23,599 nt of DNA from Chara braunii (GCA_003427395.1 BFEA01000549.1:610766-634364), one strand, 5' to 3'. Positions 6,583 through 16,196 are shown, counted from the first letter of the stretch. A program made the numbers and translations. Notes: generated by a model from the letters alone, not told the origin.

Positions 6583-8181
6583 TTATGAAGTCAAGCCGGG
6601 TCGAGGGCGAAGCTGACGATGTGAAGGCGGAATCTGGACGCGGGTGAGACGTGGAGCCGAAGATACCGGCTTGCCTTGCATTTTGCGTTCGTAGCGTGCG
6701 AGAACATCCGGAGCTGTTGCTTGGAGTTTCGCACGGGCCAACCAACGGTCAGCTTTGTGAGTGCAGTACGCAAAATATACCAAGTCGGTTGGCCCGTTGC
6801 CGTCGCGTCGCTGGGAGATGATGTTGCCGACCTCCTGAAAAACGTGCATAGAGGGTGGGTCTTGCGAACGTCGCCAGAAAAAATCGTCCTGTTCCGCTGG
6901 CGTGTAAAGAGCCAACTTGGAGCAATGGAAGACTGGGTAGACGGGCAAGTGGGCGGGTACCTGAATAGTGAAGGAAGGTCCCTCGGGTGCATCCCCAGCG
7001 GGTGCCATGATCGGCCAGGGACCCATCCATTTCGGGAGGAGCTTGCGAGAGATATCCTGTTCAAGGCTGAATTCCGCGGCGGAAACCCAAACGAGATCGC
7101 CGGCGCGGAATGGGCAAGGAAGACGTTGGCGATTGGCCTGTTGGCTCATGCGTTGCTGCGTCTTGGCCATCTGGTCGCATGCCTTGACATGTAGCTCTTG
7201 CATCCGACGCAAGAAAAGAAGATGGTCGTCGCTCTCGGCCGTTCGTGGAATGATTGTGTCCAACGGCGAAGTGACCGGCGAGCCGTGCTCGAACTCGAAG
7301 GGCGACATCCCGATAGCCGGGTGGATGGACGAGTTGTAGGCCAACTCGACATCCGGCAACCGCTCCACCCAATCCTTTTGGTCGGGGCGGATGAGAGTGC
7401 GAAGGAGAACCTTTGCGGTGTGATGCGCCCTCTCCGTTTAGCCATCGGTTTGGGGATGGCGAGCCGGACTTGGCTTGAGAGATGAGCCCCATCGTTTGAT
7501 GAGCGCCAACCAAAAATCGGATATGAGCCGAGTGTCGCGGTCGCAGACGATTTCCTTGGGGTAACCCTTGGTTCGAATCCAACTGGCGTAAAGAACCTCG
7601 GCCAACTCCGGTGCCTTGGCATGATAGCGGCAAGGCAAAAACATGGCGAACTTGGTGAGTCGGTCGACCACCGTGAGATCCACGCCGGTCTTGTGTTTGG
7701 GGAATGGGCCGGTAATGTCCATGGCAATTGCTTCCCTTCACCGCAAGCGGACCGGTAATGGTCGCAACTCGCCGTATGGACAATGGTTGCGGGATTTGCA
7801 GCGTCGGCAAACCTCGCATGACTCGCAATAGCGTGTGACGTCGCCGAGAAGGCCGAGCCACCAAAATCGCTCACGAAGTCGGTCGATCGTGTGATTGACT
7901 CCAAAGTGTCCGGTGGCGGGAGCATCGTAGAACTCGCCAAGAAGCCGTGTACGCAAGCGAGGGTCACTCGATACGCAAAGAAGGTCCTTCCCCCGTGTGT
8001 GGACAAGCAAGTACCCCTCTTGGATGCGGTAGTGAGAAGGCGCCGGATTAGGAGAGGAGCAATTCGTGTACTTGTCACGAAACTCGGGGTCGGCTTGGTA
8101 GCCGCGGATGAAGCTGTCCCGCAGAAGGTTGAATAGACTGTGGTACAATGATCCCCGGACGCCATGAAAGAGCATCCGCAA
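6583..8181 (-). pseudogene. pol: Integrase region of element B pol with chromodomain-like C-terminus
   Basis: One reading frame runs from about 8165 to 6583, interrupted by two stops. Order: an HHCC zinc-binding domain (GHFGVNHT at about 7955, then CESCEVC at about 7820); the DDE core with MDITGPFP (first Asp, 7717-7719), CDRDTRLIS (second Asp, about 7542) and HPQTDG then TER (Glu); the C-terminal region; and a chromodomain-like tail (EVGNIISQRR, DRWLARAKL). Lesions: a TGA at 7738-7740, where the family usually has Trp, and a TAA at 7438-7440 in the QTDG-x-TER motif, where Gln is normal. Both fit single transitions. The last 170 codons match element A. The long frames overlapping this region on both strands are shadows. 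Confidence 0.9.
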
Positions 8182-8584
8182 AACAGTTAGACTTCCCTAG
8201 AATGTGATCGGGAAAGAAGTCGAACTCGTCGATGAAAGCCATCCATCGAGCGATGGTGTTGTTGACGGTGTCTTGGGTCTTGTAAAAGACCAGCGGATTG
8301 TCATCCGTTACCCATCGGAATTGGCTTCGACTAAGGAGGAAGTGCCGCCACCGCTTGAGCATGTGGACGAAGGCGAGGAGCTCCTTGCGTGAATCGTAAA
8401 TGGAGTGCACGACGGACACTTTCTTGCTGAAATACTCGACCGGGTGCCAGTCCACGCCATCGTGTTGCTCGAGGACGGCACCAATGCCATAGCCGGACGC
8501 ATCCGTAGTGATGCGCGTAGGCAAAAGCGGGTCGTATATGCGCAAGACCTCCACAGATAATAGCGCGGCTTTGAGAGCCAAAAA
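8160..8584 (-). pseudogene. pol: RNase H region of element B pol
   Basis: The domain that removes RNA from the RNA:DNA hybrid follows RT in a shifted frame. Visible motifs: TTDASGYGIGAVLEQ with the first catalytic Asp, SRKELLAFV with the Glu, TDDNPLVF with the next Asp, and FADALSWRP, the usual FADALSRRP-type end, here with Trp for Arg. The key acidic residues are present. The domain is nevertheless cut off from its neighbours: a frame change at about 8585-8605 separates it from RT (after PFDFRDDAR), and another at about 8160 separates it from integrase. Confidence 0.88.
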
Positions 8585-9360
8585 CGAGCATCATCTCTGA
8601 AGTCAAACGGCTGATCCTCGCATTGAAGCTTGGTCAAGTGGACCGCGATCTTCAAGTAGACCTTGACAAAACACTGGTAGTAGCCGGTGAGGCCAAGGAA
8701 CGAACGGACATCCGTGACGTTCTGTGGCTCCGGCCACTCTTCGATGGCTTGAATCTTGTCCAATAGCGGACTGGTGCCCTCCGGTGTGAGAAAATGGCCC
8801 AAGGATTCCAGCTCTTGCCGGACAAATTCGCACTTGGTTGGCCTTGTACTTGGCGTGGCGGAGCGTCTCCAACACTCGTCGAAGGTGCCCAAGATGATCC
8901 TCCAATGACCGGCTATAGACGATAATATTGTCTCAGTAGACCAGCACGAACCGGTCCAACATTGCACGAAACTCATTGGTCATTGCCGCTTGAAAGGTCG
9001 CCGGGGCGTTGGTGAGCCAAAAGGCATGACCACCCACTCAAAATGCCCATACCGCGTCTTGAACGCGGATTTATAACGATCGTTCGGTCGGATCGAGATT
9101 TGATGATATCCCGACTTTAAATCCAACTTAGAAAAATACTTTGCGCCGCCCAATCGCTCAAGAAGATCGTCGATGCGAGGAAGAGGCCCGACATTCTTGA
9201 CGGTTTGCGCGTTGAGCTTGCGGTAGTTGATGCACAATCGTAGATCCTTATTCTTCTTCCGTACGAAGAGAACTGGTGCTCCGTATGGAGAGCTGCGAGG
9301 GCGGATCCAGCCTTTGTCCAACAAATCATCGAGTTGCGCACGGAGGACCGTAAGCTCCTC
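8585..9360 (-). pseudogene. pol: Reverse transcriptase region of element B pol, catalytically broken
   Basis: Recognisable RT blocks: [30 protein letters not shown], the motif A block [14 protein letters not shown], and the thumb stretch SLGHFLTPEG and LGLTGYYQCF. Three lesions matter. At about 9015 one base is missing in the motif B codons after MPFG, shifting the frame. In motif C (about 8930-8945) the family Y-L-D-D reads Y-stop-D-N, with TGA in the second position and Asn for the second catalytic Asp. At about 8835 a small deletion before KCEFVRQ returns the frame. The N-terminal codons before EELTVLRAQ are replaced by telomeric repeat. No functional enzyme can come from this copy. Confidence 0.9.
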
Positions 9361-9361
9361 C

Positions 9362-9389
9362 TAGGGTTTAGGGTTTAGGGTTTAGGGTT
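9362..9389 (+). repeat. Interstitial telomeric repeat (TTTAGGG)4 inside pol
   Basis: Exactly four uninterrupted units of the plant-type telomere heptamer read TTTAGGG on the + strand. They sit between the end of the protease-RT linker (PPKGC) and EELTVLRAQ of RT. In related elements about six codons (a YRMS-type block) lie there. The frame differs on the two sides, so this is a deletion with insertion and not a clean insertion. Confidence 0.9.
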
Positions 9390-10424
9390 GCAACCTTTCG
9401 GCGGCACAGCACCGGCCTTAAGAATGATCTCGTAAGAGATCGGCCGATCCGGCACCACACTGGTAGGTGACTCGAAGACGTCGGCGAACTCGTCAAGCAA
9501 CCGCTCCACACGGGGGTCCAAAAACAAGTTTGTGGGTGAAGAGTCGGCTACCACAACGGTCCGTAGGGAACATAGACCGATTTTGTGGGGCTGCTCATAA
9601 GCACAAGTAGCCCGGAATGACTTGGCCGTCACCATATGGCACCGAATCGAAGGGTGCGGAAGAGGAATAGTACACGACACTTCGGCGCCGAAGGCGTCGC
9701 GAACGGTAAGAGTCCGCCGGTGGAAGTTGACCATGTGATCCGCACTTGCAAGCCAAGGCATTCCCAAAATAATGTCGAAGTCCGTGTCCAAAATGTCAAA
9801 TGTTACCGGTTCGCATGCATGAGGTGCGAAATACACCGATACGACCTCGATGTAGCGGCCGATAAGTTGCTGCGTCCTTTCGTCCGCCAACTTGATCACC
9901 GTCGGGTTTGCCTTCCTTCGAACTTGTGCGCCACGGCTTGCCTTTTGTATAAAGGCTTGGCTCATAAAATTGCGAGACTTGCCGCTATCCAGCAAAGCGT
10001 TGCAGGACGCTTGCCCAACTTGGATGCGGACATAGAGGAGCGGTGCGTTGTTGTCGTCGTACCGCTGATTGCGAAACTTGCGGGTCACCTCGGTAACATA
10101 CGCAAGGATGTCCCCCACCGCGACTTCATCATCCGTCGGCGAAGTTGGTGGTGCATAGAAGGATAAGTGCGTGTGAAGATGAGCGCATAGTGTTGCGCAT
10201 TGCGGTCCCGGCAAGCGGCCCGTGGTCGGGAGAGGAAGCCATGCAAAATCCTTGGACGTGAGCGGGTCCAATACCTCTATGTTGAACTCGCACGCCGAAT
10301 CCCGTGAAAAAAATACTTGAAGACGATAAGTCGCCGCTTCCGGACTAGGAAGATGTTGCATACACGTTTTGTCCTTGAGCATGAGTACCCAGCGTAGGAA
10401 CGAGCCAGGCAGAATAGTCCTCAT
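9390..10424 (-). pseudogene. pol: Aspartic protease and protease-RT linker of element B pol
   Basis: A frame of about 345 codons is open from 10424 to the telomeric patch. An acidic, loosely conserved N-terminal part is followed by the retropepsin active-site block LLDSGKSRNF (Asp at 9987-9989), then DIILGMPWLASADHMVNF, typical of gypsy proteases, and a linker DEFADVFESP ... RPISYEIILKAGAVPPKG leading into RT. Retropepsin cleaves the Gag-Pol polyprotein. The family consensus is DSGAS; here Ala is replaced by Lys, which may impair activity. The join to gag lies in another frame near 10345-10424, which could be a lesion or a programmed shift. The former fits the general decay better. Confidence 0.85.
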
Positions 10425-12020
10425 AATAATAAAGAAGAGGAGGACTATCGACTTCCGTATGTGCCTCGGAACGAAGGGCAGTCACCCGTGAAGTGACCGG
10501 TTCCGAAGGCGTCGAAAGTGTCGTCGAGTCACTCCCGGCGGTGCTTAGTTTCCCGATTTGCCCTTGCCAGGCCATTATGTCGTGGAGATTGTTGTTACAC
10601 CACAAACAATAGCAGAATCTCGTGCGTGCCTTGAATGCTTGCTCGGAAAGACCGTAATAGGACCATGGGGCTGGAGCTGCTGCGCTGGGCCTGGGGCTAG
10701 ATGCGGTGTTTGTCTTCGCCTTGCCGCGTCCTCGGCCTTTGCCGGAGCGGCCACCTTCCCGGGCGGCTGCGAGTCTATCCCCTTCATTGGCAGACGCGGC
10801 CTCGCTAGTTTGGTCATTTGCCGTTGCCGCCTCGACCACGGCCACTTTCGGCCGATGTTGATCTCTTCTCAGGCCTGGCGCAGATGAACGCTAGAGATTT
10901 TTGGCCTCCTTGTTCGTGACAATAATCTGCGCGGCCTTGTCGAAAAGTTCTGCCGGTGTCGTCAGGTTGTCCTCGACGTGAGTCAAGGCATTGCCCAATG
11001 CCGAACACGACCTCGAGATGAAGTAGTGTTTGATGGTTTTGAAGCCCATTTGAATGTCTGGGACGGATGTCAAGCGTTGGTACTCGGCGGCAGCGTGCCT
11101 TGTTCGAGGACCATCAGCTTGTCCATTGCCTTGATCTCCGGCGGCTCTACTTGGAACCGCTTATGCCACACCGCTTTTAGATCATCCCATCTGATCTTGG
11201 TATGCAAGTCGGCAGCTACCACTCCGTACTTGGACAAGAGATTGTCCAACCATGTTTGGCACGCGCCCCCCGACCGGGAGTATAAGTACCCGTGGTGTTT
11301 GTGTTCTTTGACGTAGTGTAGCTGTAACGTGCGCGCAAACTTGTGGAACCATGAAATCGGATCTGTCTTCGTCGAGTCGTAGAAGATTTCCTGCGCATCG
11401 AACTTTGGAGTTGTCTCGCGCAGTTCCGAGCTCGAGTGGTTGGCGGCAGTACAGATCCGCTGCTCCAACTGTTGCGTTGCGGTTTGCTGTAACTGCACGC
11501 CGTCCTTGAGGGAGCCGACGTCAATCTCCAATGCCTCGAGGCGATCAAAGGTGTTGGAAGAGCTGGCATCGGGGGGGGGGACAGGTCGCTTCTCCAGCCG
11601 CCGGAGGCGGCCGTGGACTTGAGTCAACGCGTCGTCGAGGCTGTGGATGTCCTCCTGCTGTGTAATGCATGTTGCCAGGAGGTCCGTGAGATGGGAGAGG
11701 AGTAGCGCGATCTTGTTTTCACTGTCTTCCATCTTGCCATTCTCGGCCTCGGCCTGCCAATCCGCTGCCATTGTGAGCAAAGCTTGCTCTCCGCTGAATA
11801 TCTTCTCGTGACGTTGGACTAGTTCTTCATCGGCAGCCTTTGCTGCTGCCTCGCCATGCTAGCGCTGCTGTTCAATTGCCAACAGACGTGCCTTCTCGGT
11901 GTCCTCTGCCTTCTGCTTTGCTGCGGCTGCTACTGCATCCGACCGTTGCTTAGCTTCGGTAATCAGAAGCAGCATCCGGGCCTGATAGGCCTCGTCCATT
12001 TCCCCGGACTTCTGGTCCAT
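10345..12020 (-). pseudogene. gag: gag of element B (capsid and degenerate zinc knuckle)
   Basis: The likely start is the ATG at 12018-12020, followed by a charged helical N-terminus (MDQKSGEMDEAYQAR) rich in Ala, Lys and Glu, then a coiled-coil-like stretch (LDDALTQVHGRLRRLEKR). The retrotransposon capsid region follows: DPISWFHKFARTLQLHYV, TWLDNLLSKYG, IRWDDLKAVWHKRF. Near 10620 a nucleocapsid knuckle C-x2-C-x4-H-x4-W occupies the CCHC spacing with the last Cys replaced. Lesions: in-frame TAG at 11859-11861, a frameshift near 11073-11090, and in-frame TAG at 10891-10893. Gag forms the particle that packages element RNA. The frame continues upstream through the 13-bp array, but that part looks like leader. 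Confidence 0.82.
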
Positions 12021-12067
12021 GACAGCTGTTTGCGAGCACAAAAGCATAGACCAGGCCGCGGGCTTGG

Positions 12068-12202
12068 TGACGTGGTACTCCCTGCTGCTGACGTGGCACT
12101 GTTGTCGGCTGACGTGGCCGGCTGAGGTGTCCTGCTGACGTGGTCCGCTGCCGTGGTCCGCTGACGTGGTCTGCTGACGTGGCCTGCTGACGTGGCAACT
12201 CA
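12068..12202 (-). promoter_or_regulatory. Leader array of TGACGTGG-type 13-bp repeats upstream of gag
   Basis: On the + strand GCTGACGTGG-type words recur at 13-bp steps, with seven exact TGACGTGG cores and variants such as TGCCGTGG. In the sense strand the unit is CCACGTCAGCAGA. It lies just upstream of the probable gag start. The core equals the plant hex/G-C hybrid box recognised by bZIP factors. Binding is inference. The same unit occurs inside LTR B in reverse orientation. Confidence 0.6.
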
Positions 12203-12324
12203 CCAATGCCGGCGCAGGGGGTACCCGGGGACAGATAGAGAAGGTAAGACCAGAGGGGGCAACAACATAGGTGGGGAGGGGTGGGTGGGATAAATCGCCC
12301 AGATAAGGAGCCACTAATCAAAAA

Positions 12325-12545
12325 AAGAAGAGTTTGAACTTCGCAAAAAAAAATTCGAGAAAATCAAAATCCCAAGTTTTGCAAGTTCAGTAGGTCTCCC
12401 AACCTCCCTTGAAGTGTGAAATTATCAATGAGAAAAAAAAATTCGAACTTCAGACTGCCAATGATTATCAGGTAGTGAAAATCATAGAACTGCGGAAAAA
12501 AAAAAAAAATCCGAAAAGAAATAACAAGCATTCGGACTTCCTCAG
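12325..12545. other. AT-rich segment with repeated A-run/TTCGA words; no gene
   Basis: Runs of 8-14 A are followed by TTCGA, TTCGAAC or TCCGAAA at about 12345, 12430 and 12497, giving a loosely repeated pattern. It marks the end of recognisable element B sequence. Confidence 0.5.
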
Positions 12546-12670
12546 ATGTGATGACCCGTCCAAACATGGACTGAAATACACAGCTGATTTATGAGTTTTG
12601 CCCTTTGACATGCCCTGCTAAGTTTCCCGCTTGCTACTAAGTCTGTGTGTGCACGCTTGCTGGACTGCAT

Positions 12671-12796
12671 GTCTGTCTGAGTGCTGGTTGGCTTGAGTGT
12701 GTGTGTGGCTGGGTCTGTCTGAGTGCCGATTGGCTTGAGTGTGTGTGTGGCCGTGCCTGTCTGGATGCTGGTTGGCTTGAATGTGTGTGTGGCCTG
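12671..12796. repeat. 42-bp minisatellite, three copies
   Basis: Units at 12671-12712, 12713-12754 and 12755-12796 share GTCTGTCTGAGTGCTGGTTG and a GTGTGTGTGGC end, with a few substitutions each. Because 42 is a multiple of three, frames stay open on both strands and yield 14-residue repeats (on the - strand THTLKPTSTQTD-like). No start context or flanking domain supports a gene. Confidence 0.85.
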
Positions 12797-13232
12797 CAAG
12801 GGCACTTGCTCGTTCATTGGGCCCTCAGGGCCGGTACTTAACTGTGGCCGTGACATTGAGGGATTGCAGCACACTCAAGTAGCGGGTAGGCCGGTACCGC
12901 ACCCTGAAGGGGTAGATGTGGGGGTACTGGAGGCCGAGCAGAAGAAGACAAAAGTGGCATTTTTAGAGGCCCAGTAGTTGTAGGTTAGGTCTAGGCGGAT
13001 ATCAGTCCAACTTGTCTGGGTCTAGGGCCTGTACGGTTGCTATCAGAGTCTGCAATGATGTTTCCCTCCGAAAGGGAGGAGGTACCGGTTGCTTGGGAGG
13101 CCGAGCGGCCTGGAAGTCACCGCCCAAGAGGCAAAGCAGGCCACTATATCTTCTGGCTGGGCGGAGAGTCCGGCCTCTTTTTCGGTGTGCAAATTTGGCG
13201 ACACACTGGCGGAGCGCTGGTTGGAGCAGCGC

Positions 13233-13283
13233 TGCTGGGGAGGAAGGAGGAGGACAGGAGGGAGGAAGAAGGAAGGAAGGGGG
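13233..13283. repeat. Purine-rich tract
   Basis: About 50 bases of almost only G and A (GGAGG, GAAGG words) with a single C near 13254. Such tracts can adopt triplex structure. It makes overlapping short frames look open. No gene is supported in 12800-13600. Confidence 0.6.
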
Positions 13284-13599
13284 AGGAGCGCCAGGGGTAC
13301 TTGCCTGGCTATGGTGGCAGCCATCTTCATAACCTTGGTGGGCGCTGCAGCAGGAAGTCCCCAACTGGGGAGAGCTACACCGAGATGCTTCGAGGCAGGG
13401 TCAGGCATGGCGGCCTGAGCTAGAGCAGCCATAGCTGCTTTGGGTTGTCCTTTGGGCATCTGAGCAGAGCCTAGTAGTCCGCCATAGCCTCGGCCTATGA
13501 AAGTGAAGAGTGGGAGAGGCGGTCATGGCTATGGTGGACCTCAAGTGATACCTGCAGTAGAAGAGGAACTCGGACTTTGATTCTGGATCAGCCATTCAA

Positions 13600-14160
13600 C
13601 ATTGTATTATTATCTCTTGTATGAATAAGAGAAGGGGGAGATAAGGAGGAGGAGATTGTTGGGCAAGGAAGAAGAGCCTGGACGTTTGTCTATGCCGGTG
13701 TACATCTTCTTCTTCTTTCTTACTTCTTCTTCTTCTTCTAACCGTTTTGCTCCTCTAAAGTTCATTAATTTCTTTTTGCAATTGGGTGGCATTGTACTAT
13801 CCGATGGATGTGTATCTCGAAATTGGCCAGGATCATAACAGATGAGAGTATTCACAATTTGGAAAATGGTACTGCAAGAGGGATTTCCTGTACCGTTTTT
13901 GGAAAAACGAATTTCGGGAAAAAAATATTCTGAATTTCCAAATAACGAGAAATTGCAAAAGGAGATCGAAATTTTTGAGAAAAAGATATTCCGGATTTCC
14001 AACAACGAAATTTCCAATTTTCAGAAGAAAACGAAAACGGAAATTTCAGATGTTGCGCTATTGCGATTTTCCACAACAGATATAACGGGAAAACAAAATC
14101 CAAGAAAAGAAAAGAAAAATCCATTTTCGACAGTGAGGTCAAAATCGTGATTTTGGGGGC
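13600..14160. other. AT-rich region with iterated GAAATTTC-like words; no gene
   Basis: Between about 13850 and 14140, words such as AATTTCCAA, GAAATTTCC and ATTTCGG recur in both orientations, alternating with A runs. Frames on both strands are low-complexity. A TTC tract lies at about 13706-13738. I see no transposase or known terminal repeats. Confidence 0.45.
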
Positions 14161-14222
14161 TAACTAGTGTGCTCTAATCAATCAGTCAAGACTAATCAGC
14201 TACCTAGTCCCTGCACATGTTG

Positions 14223-14242
14223 TCGGGACTGGTGAGTCCCGA
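14223..14242. repeat. Perfect short hairpin
   Basis: TCGGGACT (14223-14230) and AGTCCCGA (14235-14242) are fully complementary around a GGTG loop. It stands alone in a gene-free stretch. Confidence 0.6.
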
Positions 14243-14717
14243 ATGATTTCCCGTTACTCGAGAGACTGTATATGACCAATTTGTGCACGACAGAGAAAAC
14301 CGGAGTCAGGAATGCTGGAAAGATCGGAAGCGTGGGCACAGGCAATAGGAAGCTAGAGGCTGCCCGGGGTCGTCAGGACCGTTGAACTAGAAAAAGACTG
14401 TCTAAGCAGGAAGCGGGAAAGGACTGTGAGAGAATAGCAGGGGCAACTCTTTCCCCAAGGACGGAGAAGGGCCGCCGGGAAGTCGGTAGTAGCATAGGAG
14501 GTGCGCAGCAAGGGAAGGAAGCAAGCGGGAAGGGACAGGGCGCAAGGCGCTGACGTGACATGGCGGCAAGAGGGCCAAGGAGACCGTAGGGTAGGTGGGA
14601 GTCGGCACCTAGAACGAAATAGCATGCGGGACGCAATAGGAGCAGGGAGCGGAGATCGCTGTAAGGTAGAAGGACGTCAGGAGCACCAAGGAAAGATATG
14701 GTACGGGTGGGGCAGGA

Positions 14718-14887
14718 GTGCCGGGGACCACATGGGATCGAAGGACGGGGCGGTACCAACAGGACAAAGTGTCGGGGACCACACGGGACCAGGGGACGGC
14801 GTGGTGCTGGCAGGGCGAAGTACCGGGAACCGCGTGAGACCAAGGGAAAGACGTAATGCAGGCGGGCCGAAGTGCCAGGGACCGCTG
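14718..14887 (+). repeat. Degenerate 51-bp tandem repeat, about 3.3 copies
   Basis: Units begin at 14718, 14769, 14820 and 14872. Each opens GT(G/A)(C/T)CGGG(G/A)ACC or a close variant, followed by a G- and A-rich body ending GGC(G/A)AA-like. The period of 51 keeps frames open on both strands, which explains the Pro-rich frames on the - strand. The surroundings (14280-14930) are G-rich with no gene. Confidence 0.6.
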
Positions 14888-14999
14888 TCGGAGGGGGAGG
14901 TGTCCCGACCCTCCTCCGTGCACCAAGTCCCTGCTTGGTACAGTTCCTCTCGTCGGTGCCTCAGCCTGTAGTGCCTCGTTGCCTAAGTTGTGGGTTAGA

Positions 15000-15448
15000 T
15001 GCGTGAAAAACAGGTTGCTGTCAAAAAGAAAAAACTGGAAAAAAGGGGTAAAAGAGAAATAAAAACATAAAAAGAGAAAAGAGAACAGAAAGCATGATCA
15101 GCGCGTGGATCAGGGCCGTTGCTTTAGGCCGGAGTAATCCAGCTACTTTCCCTTTTGTTGGGGTCCTGTCACTTCATGGAGGAGGCCAGCGGTTCAGTTT
15201 CCAAGCCTTGGTCGCTGTCATTTTAACCGGGTCTGCTTGGGGTCGAAAGGGATCGTCTGGCCCTAATGGTCGTGATCTGGGCCAGGTACAGGGATAGTAG
15301 TTGAGTTTAGGGGTAGATACGGTAATGTCTGGGAAAAGAGGGAGTAAGAAAAAGAAAGAAGGAAGGAAAGGCCTCGGGTTTTAATTCTGTGCGAGGACTT
15401 GCTCCACTATTCGGACGGAGCCGCTGCACCGATGAAACCTGAAGCGCC

Positions 15449-15491
<43 letters not shown>

Positions 15492-15980
15492 TTTTTACTG
15501 TTATCATTATAATCATTATCAACTTTTCCGTTTTTCGTTGGTCCTTCACTTCGCGGGAAGGCCAACGGTTCGGGTTTCGAAGCGCGGTCATAGTCACTGG
15601 TTCAGACTGAATCACCCTTAATCTTCAAAGTGCTGATGTACTGGGAGGCTCGATCAGGCGCCGTGCAGTAAGGACCCCAAAAGGAGGGCGACCCGCGGCC
15701 GCATCGGTAAGAGGCCTATCACCCCCCCTGTGGAGGGTCATAAGCCCCCTCCTTTCCATCGGACACGGGCACCCGACGGGAATAGGCTGGAACTGTACTT
15801 TAAAGAGGAAAAAGCAATCGTTGGTACTATGTTATGGGACCATGGTGTCGAACCAGTGGTAAATCCCGTTGGTGCCTTGATCATTGATGCTCTGTTTTTC
15901 GCTCTCTTTAAGCCATTTTTTTTTTATTACTAATTTTCCTTTTTTTCCGCCCGAACCCCCCCGGACTCCAATGGGTGGCT
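15000..15980. other. No gene; diverged direct repeat and ATT microsatellite
   Basis: About 70 bases at 15158-15229 recur at 15537-15607 with roughly 70 percent identity (shared words GGCCA-CGGTTC and GGTC). Between them lies a perfect (ATT)n run, 15449-15490. A frame at 15730-15933 (with LELYFKEEKAIVGTMLWDH) has no recognisable domain and is not supported further. Confidence 0.5.
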
Positions 15981-15984
15981 ACCC

Positions 15985-15990
15985 TATAAA
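15985..15990 (+). promoter_or_regulatory. Candidate TATA box upstream of the unrecognised 140-codon frame
   Basis: TATAAA lies in a C/G-rich context about 210 bp before the ATG at 16197. Transcription would begin near 16015, giving a leader of about 180 nt. It may belong to an LTR-like control region. Motif and spacing are the only evidence. Confidence 0.3.
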
Positions 15991-16196
15991 GGAGGGGGTA
16001 AGTCATAGAGCGTTGGAGTGTCGTGAGGCAAGACACTTCTCTTTTCCTTTTCCGAAAGTCGGGATATTGTCCGCAGCCTGTATCTTGGCGGGGCACCGTC
16101 TGCGCTGTGGGCTCTGGCAGGGAGTGGCGTGGCATTGGAAATTGAAGGCTTAGCGTTGCGCTGTCTATCGAACGAGGTCTGGTCATTTGGGTAACC

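Larger units (their letters stand above)
4973..12320 (-). mobile_element. Element B: decayed Ty3/gypsy retrotransposon without a visible 5' LTR
   Basis: In sense (-) order: leader with a 13-bp repeat array, gag, protease, reverse transcriptase, RNase H, integrase with chromodomain-like tail, polypurine tract and 3' LTR. This PR-RT-RH-IN order is that of Ty3/gypsy elements. No primer-binding site or second LTR can be found at the high-coordinate end, so the 5' end is truncated or displaced. The reading frames carry at least five in-frame stops, about six frame changes and a telomeric-repeat replacement. The element cannot make a working polyprotein. The right boundary is set where gag-leader sequence gives way to AT-rich DNA and is approximate. 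Confidence 0.85.

Noticed and set aside
6676-7194. A 172-codon open frame on the + strand
   Set aside because: It is antisense to the integrase C-terminus, which has clear family motifs. No promoter or domain supports it.
7568-7578. GGTTCGAATCC, which resembles a tRNA T-loop/B box
   Set aside because: It lies within integrase codons (WIRTKGY on the - strand), and no tRNA cloverleaf or A box can be drawn around it.
7146-8165. A 339-codon open frame on the - strand across integrase
   Set aside because: It is the neighbouring frame of the integrase, whose zinc-binding and catalytic motifs lie in another frame. Its own product is low in structure-like pattern and rich in Ser, Thr, Arg and Pro.
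11859-12314. Gag beginning upstream of 12020 with about 100 extra residues
   Set aside because: The frame is open, but this part is a translation of the 13-bp repeat array and leader. The ATG at 12018-12020 begins the recognisable Gag N-terminus.
14373-14926. Long Pro/Ser/Arg-rich frames on the - strand
   Set aside because: They overlap the degenerate 51-bp repeat and G-rich DNA, where the period of three keeps several frames open.
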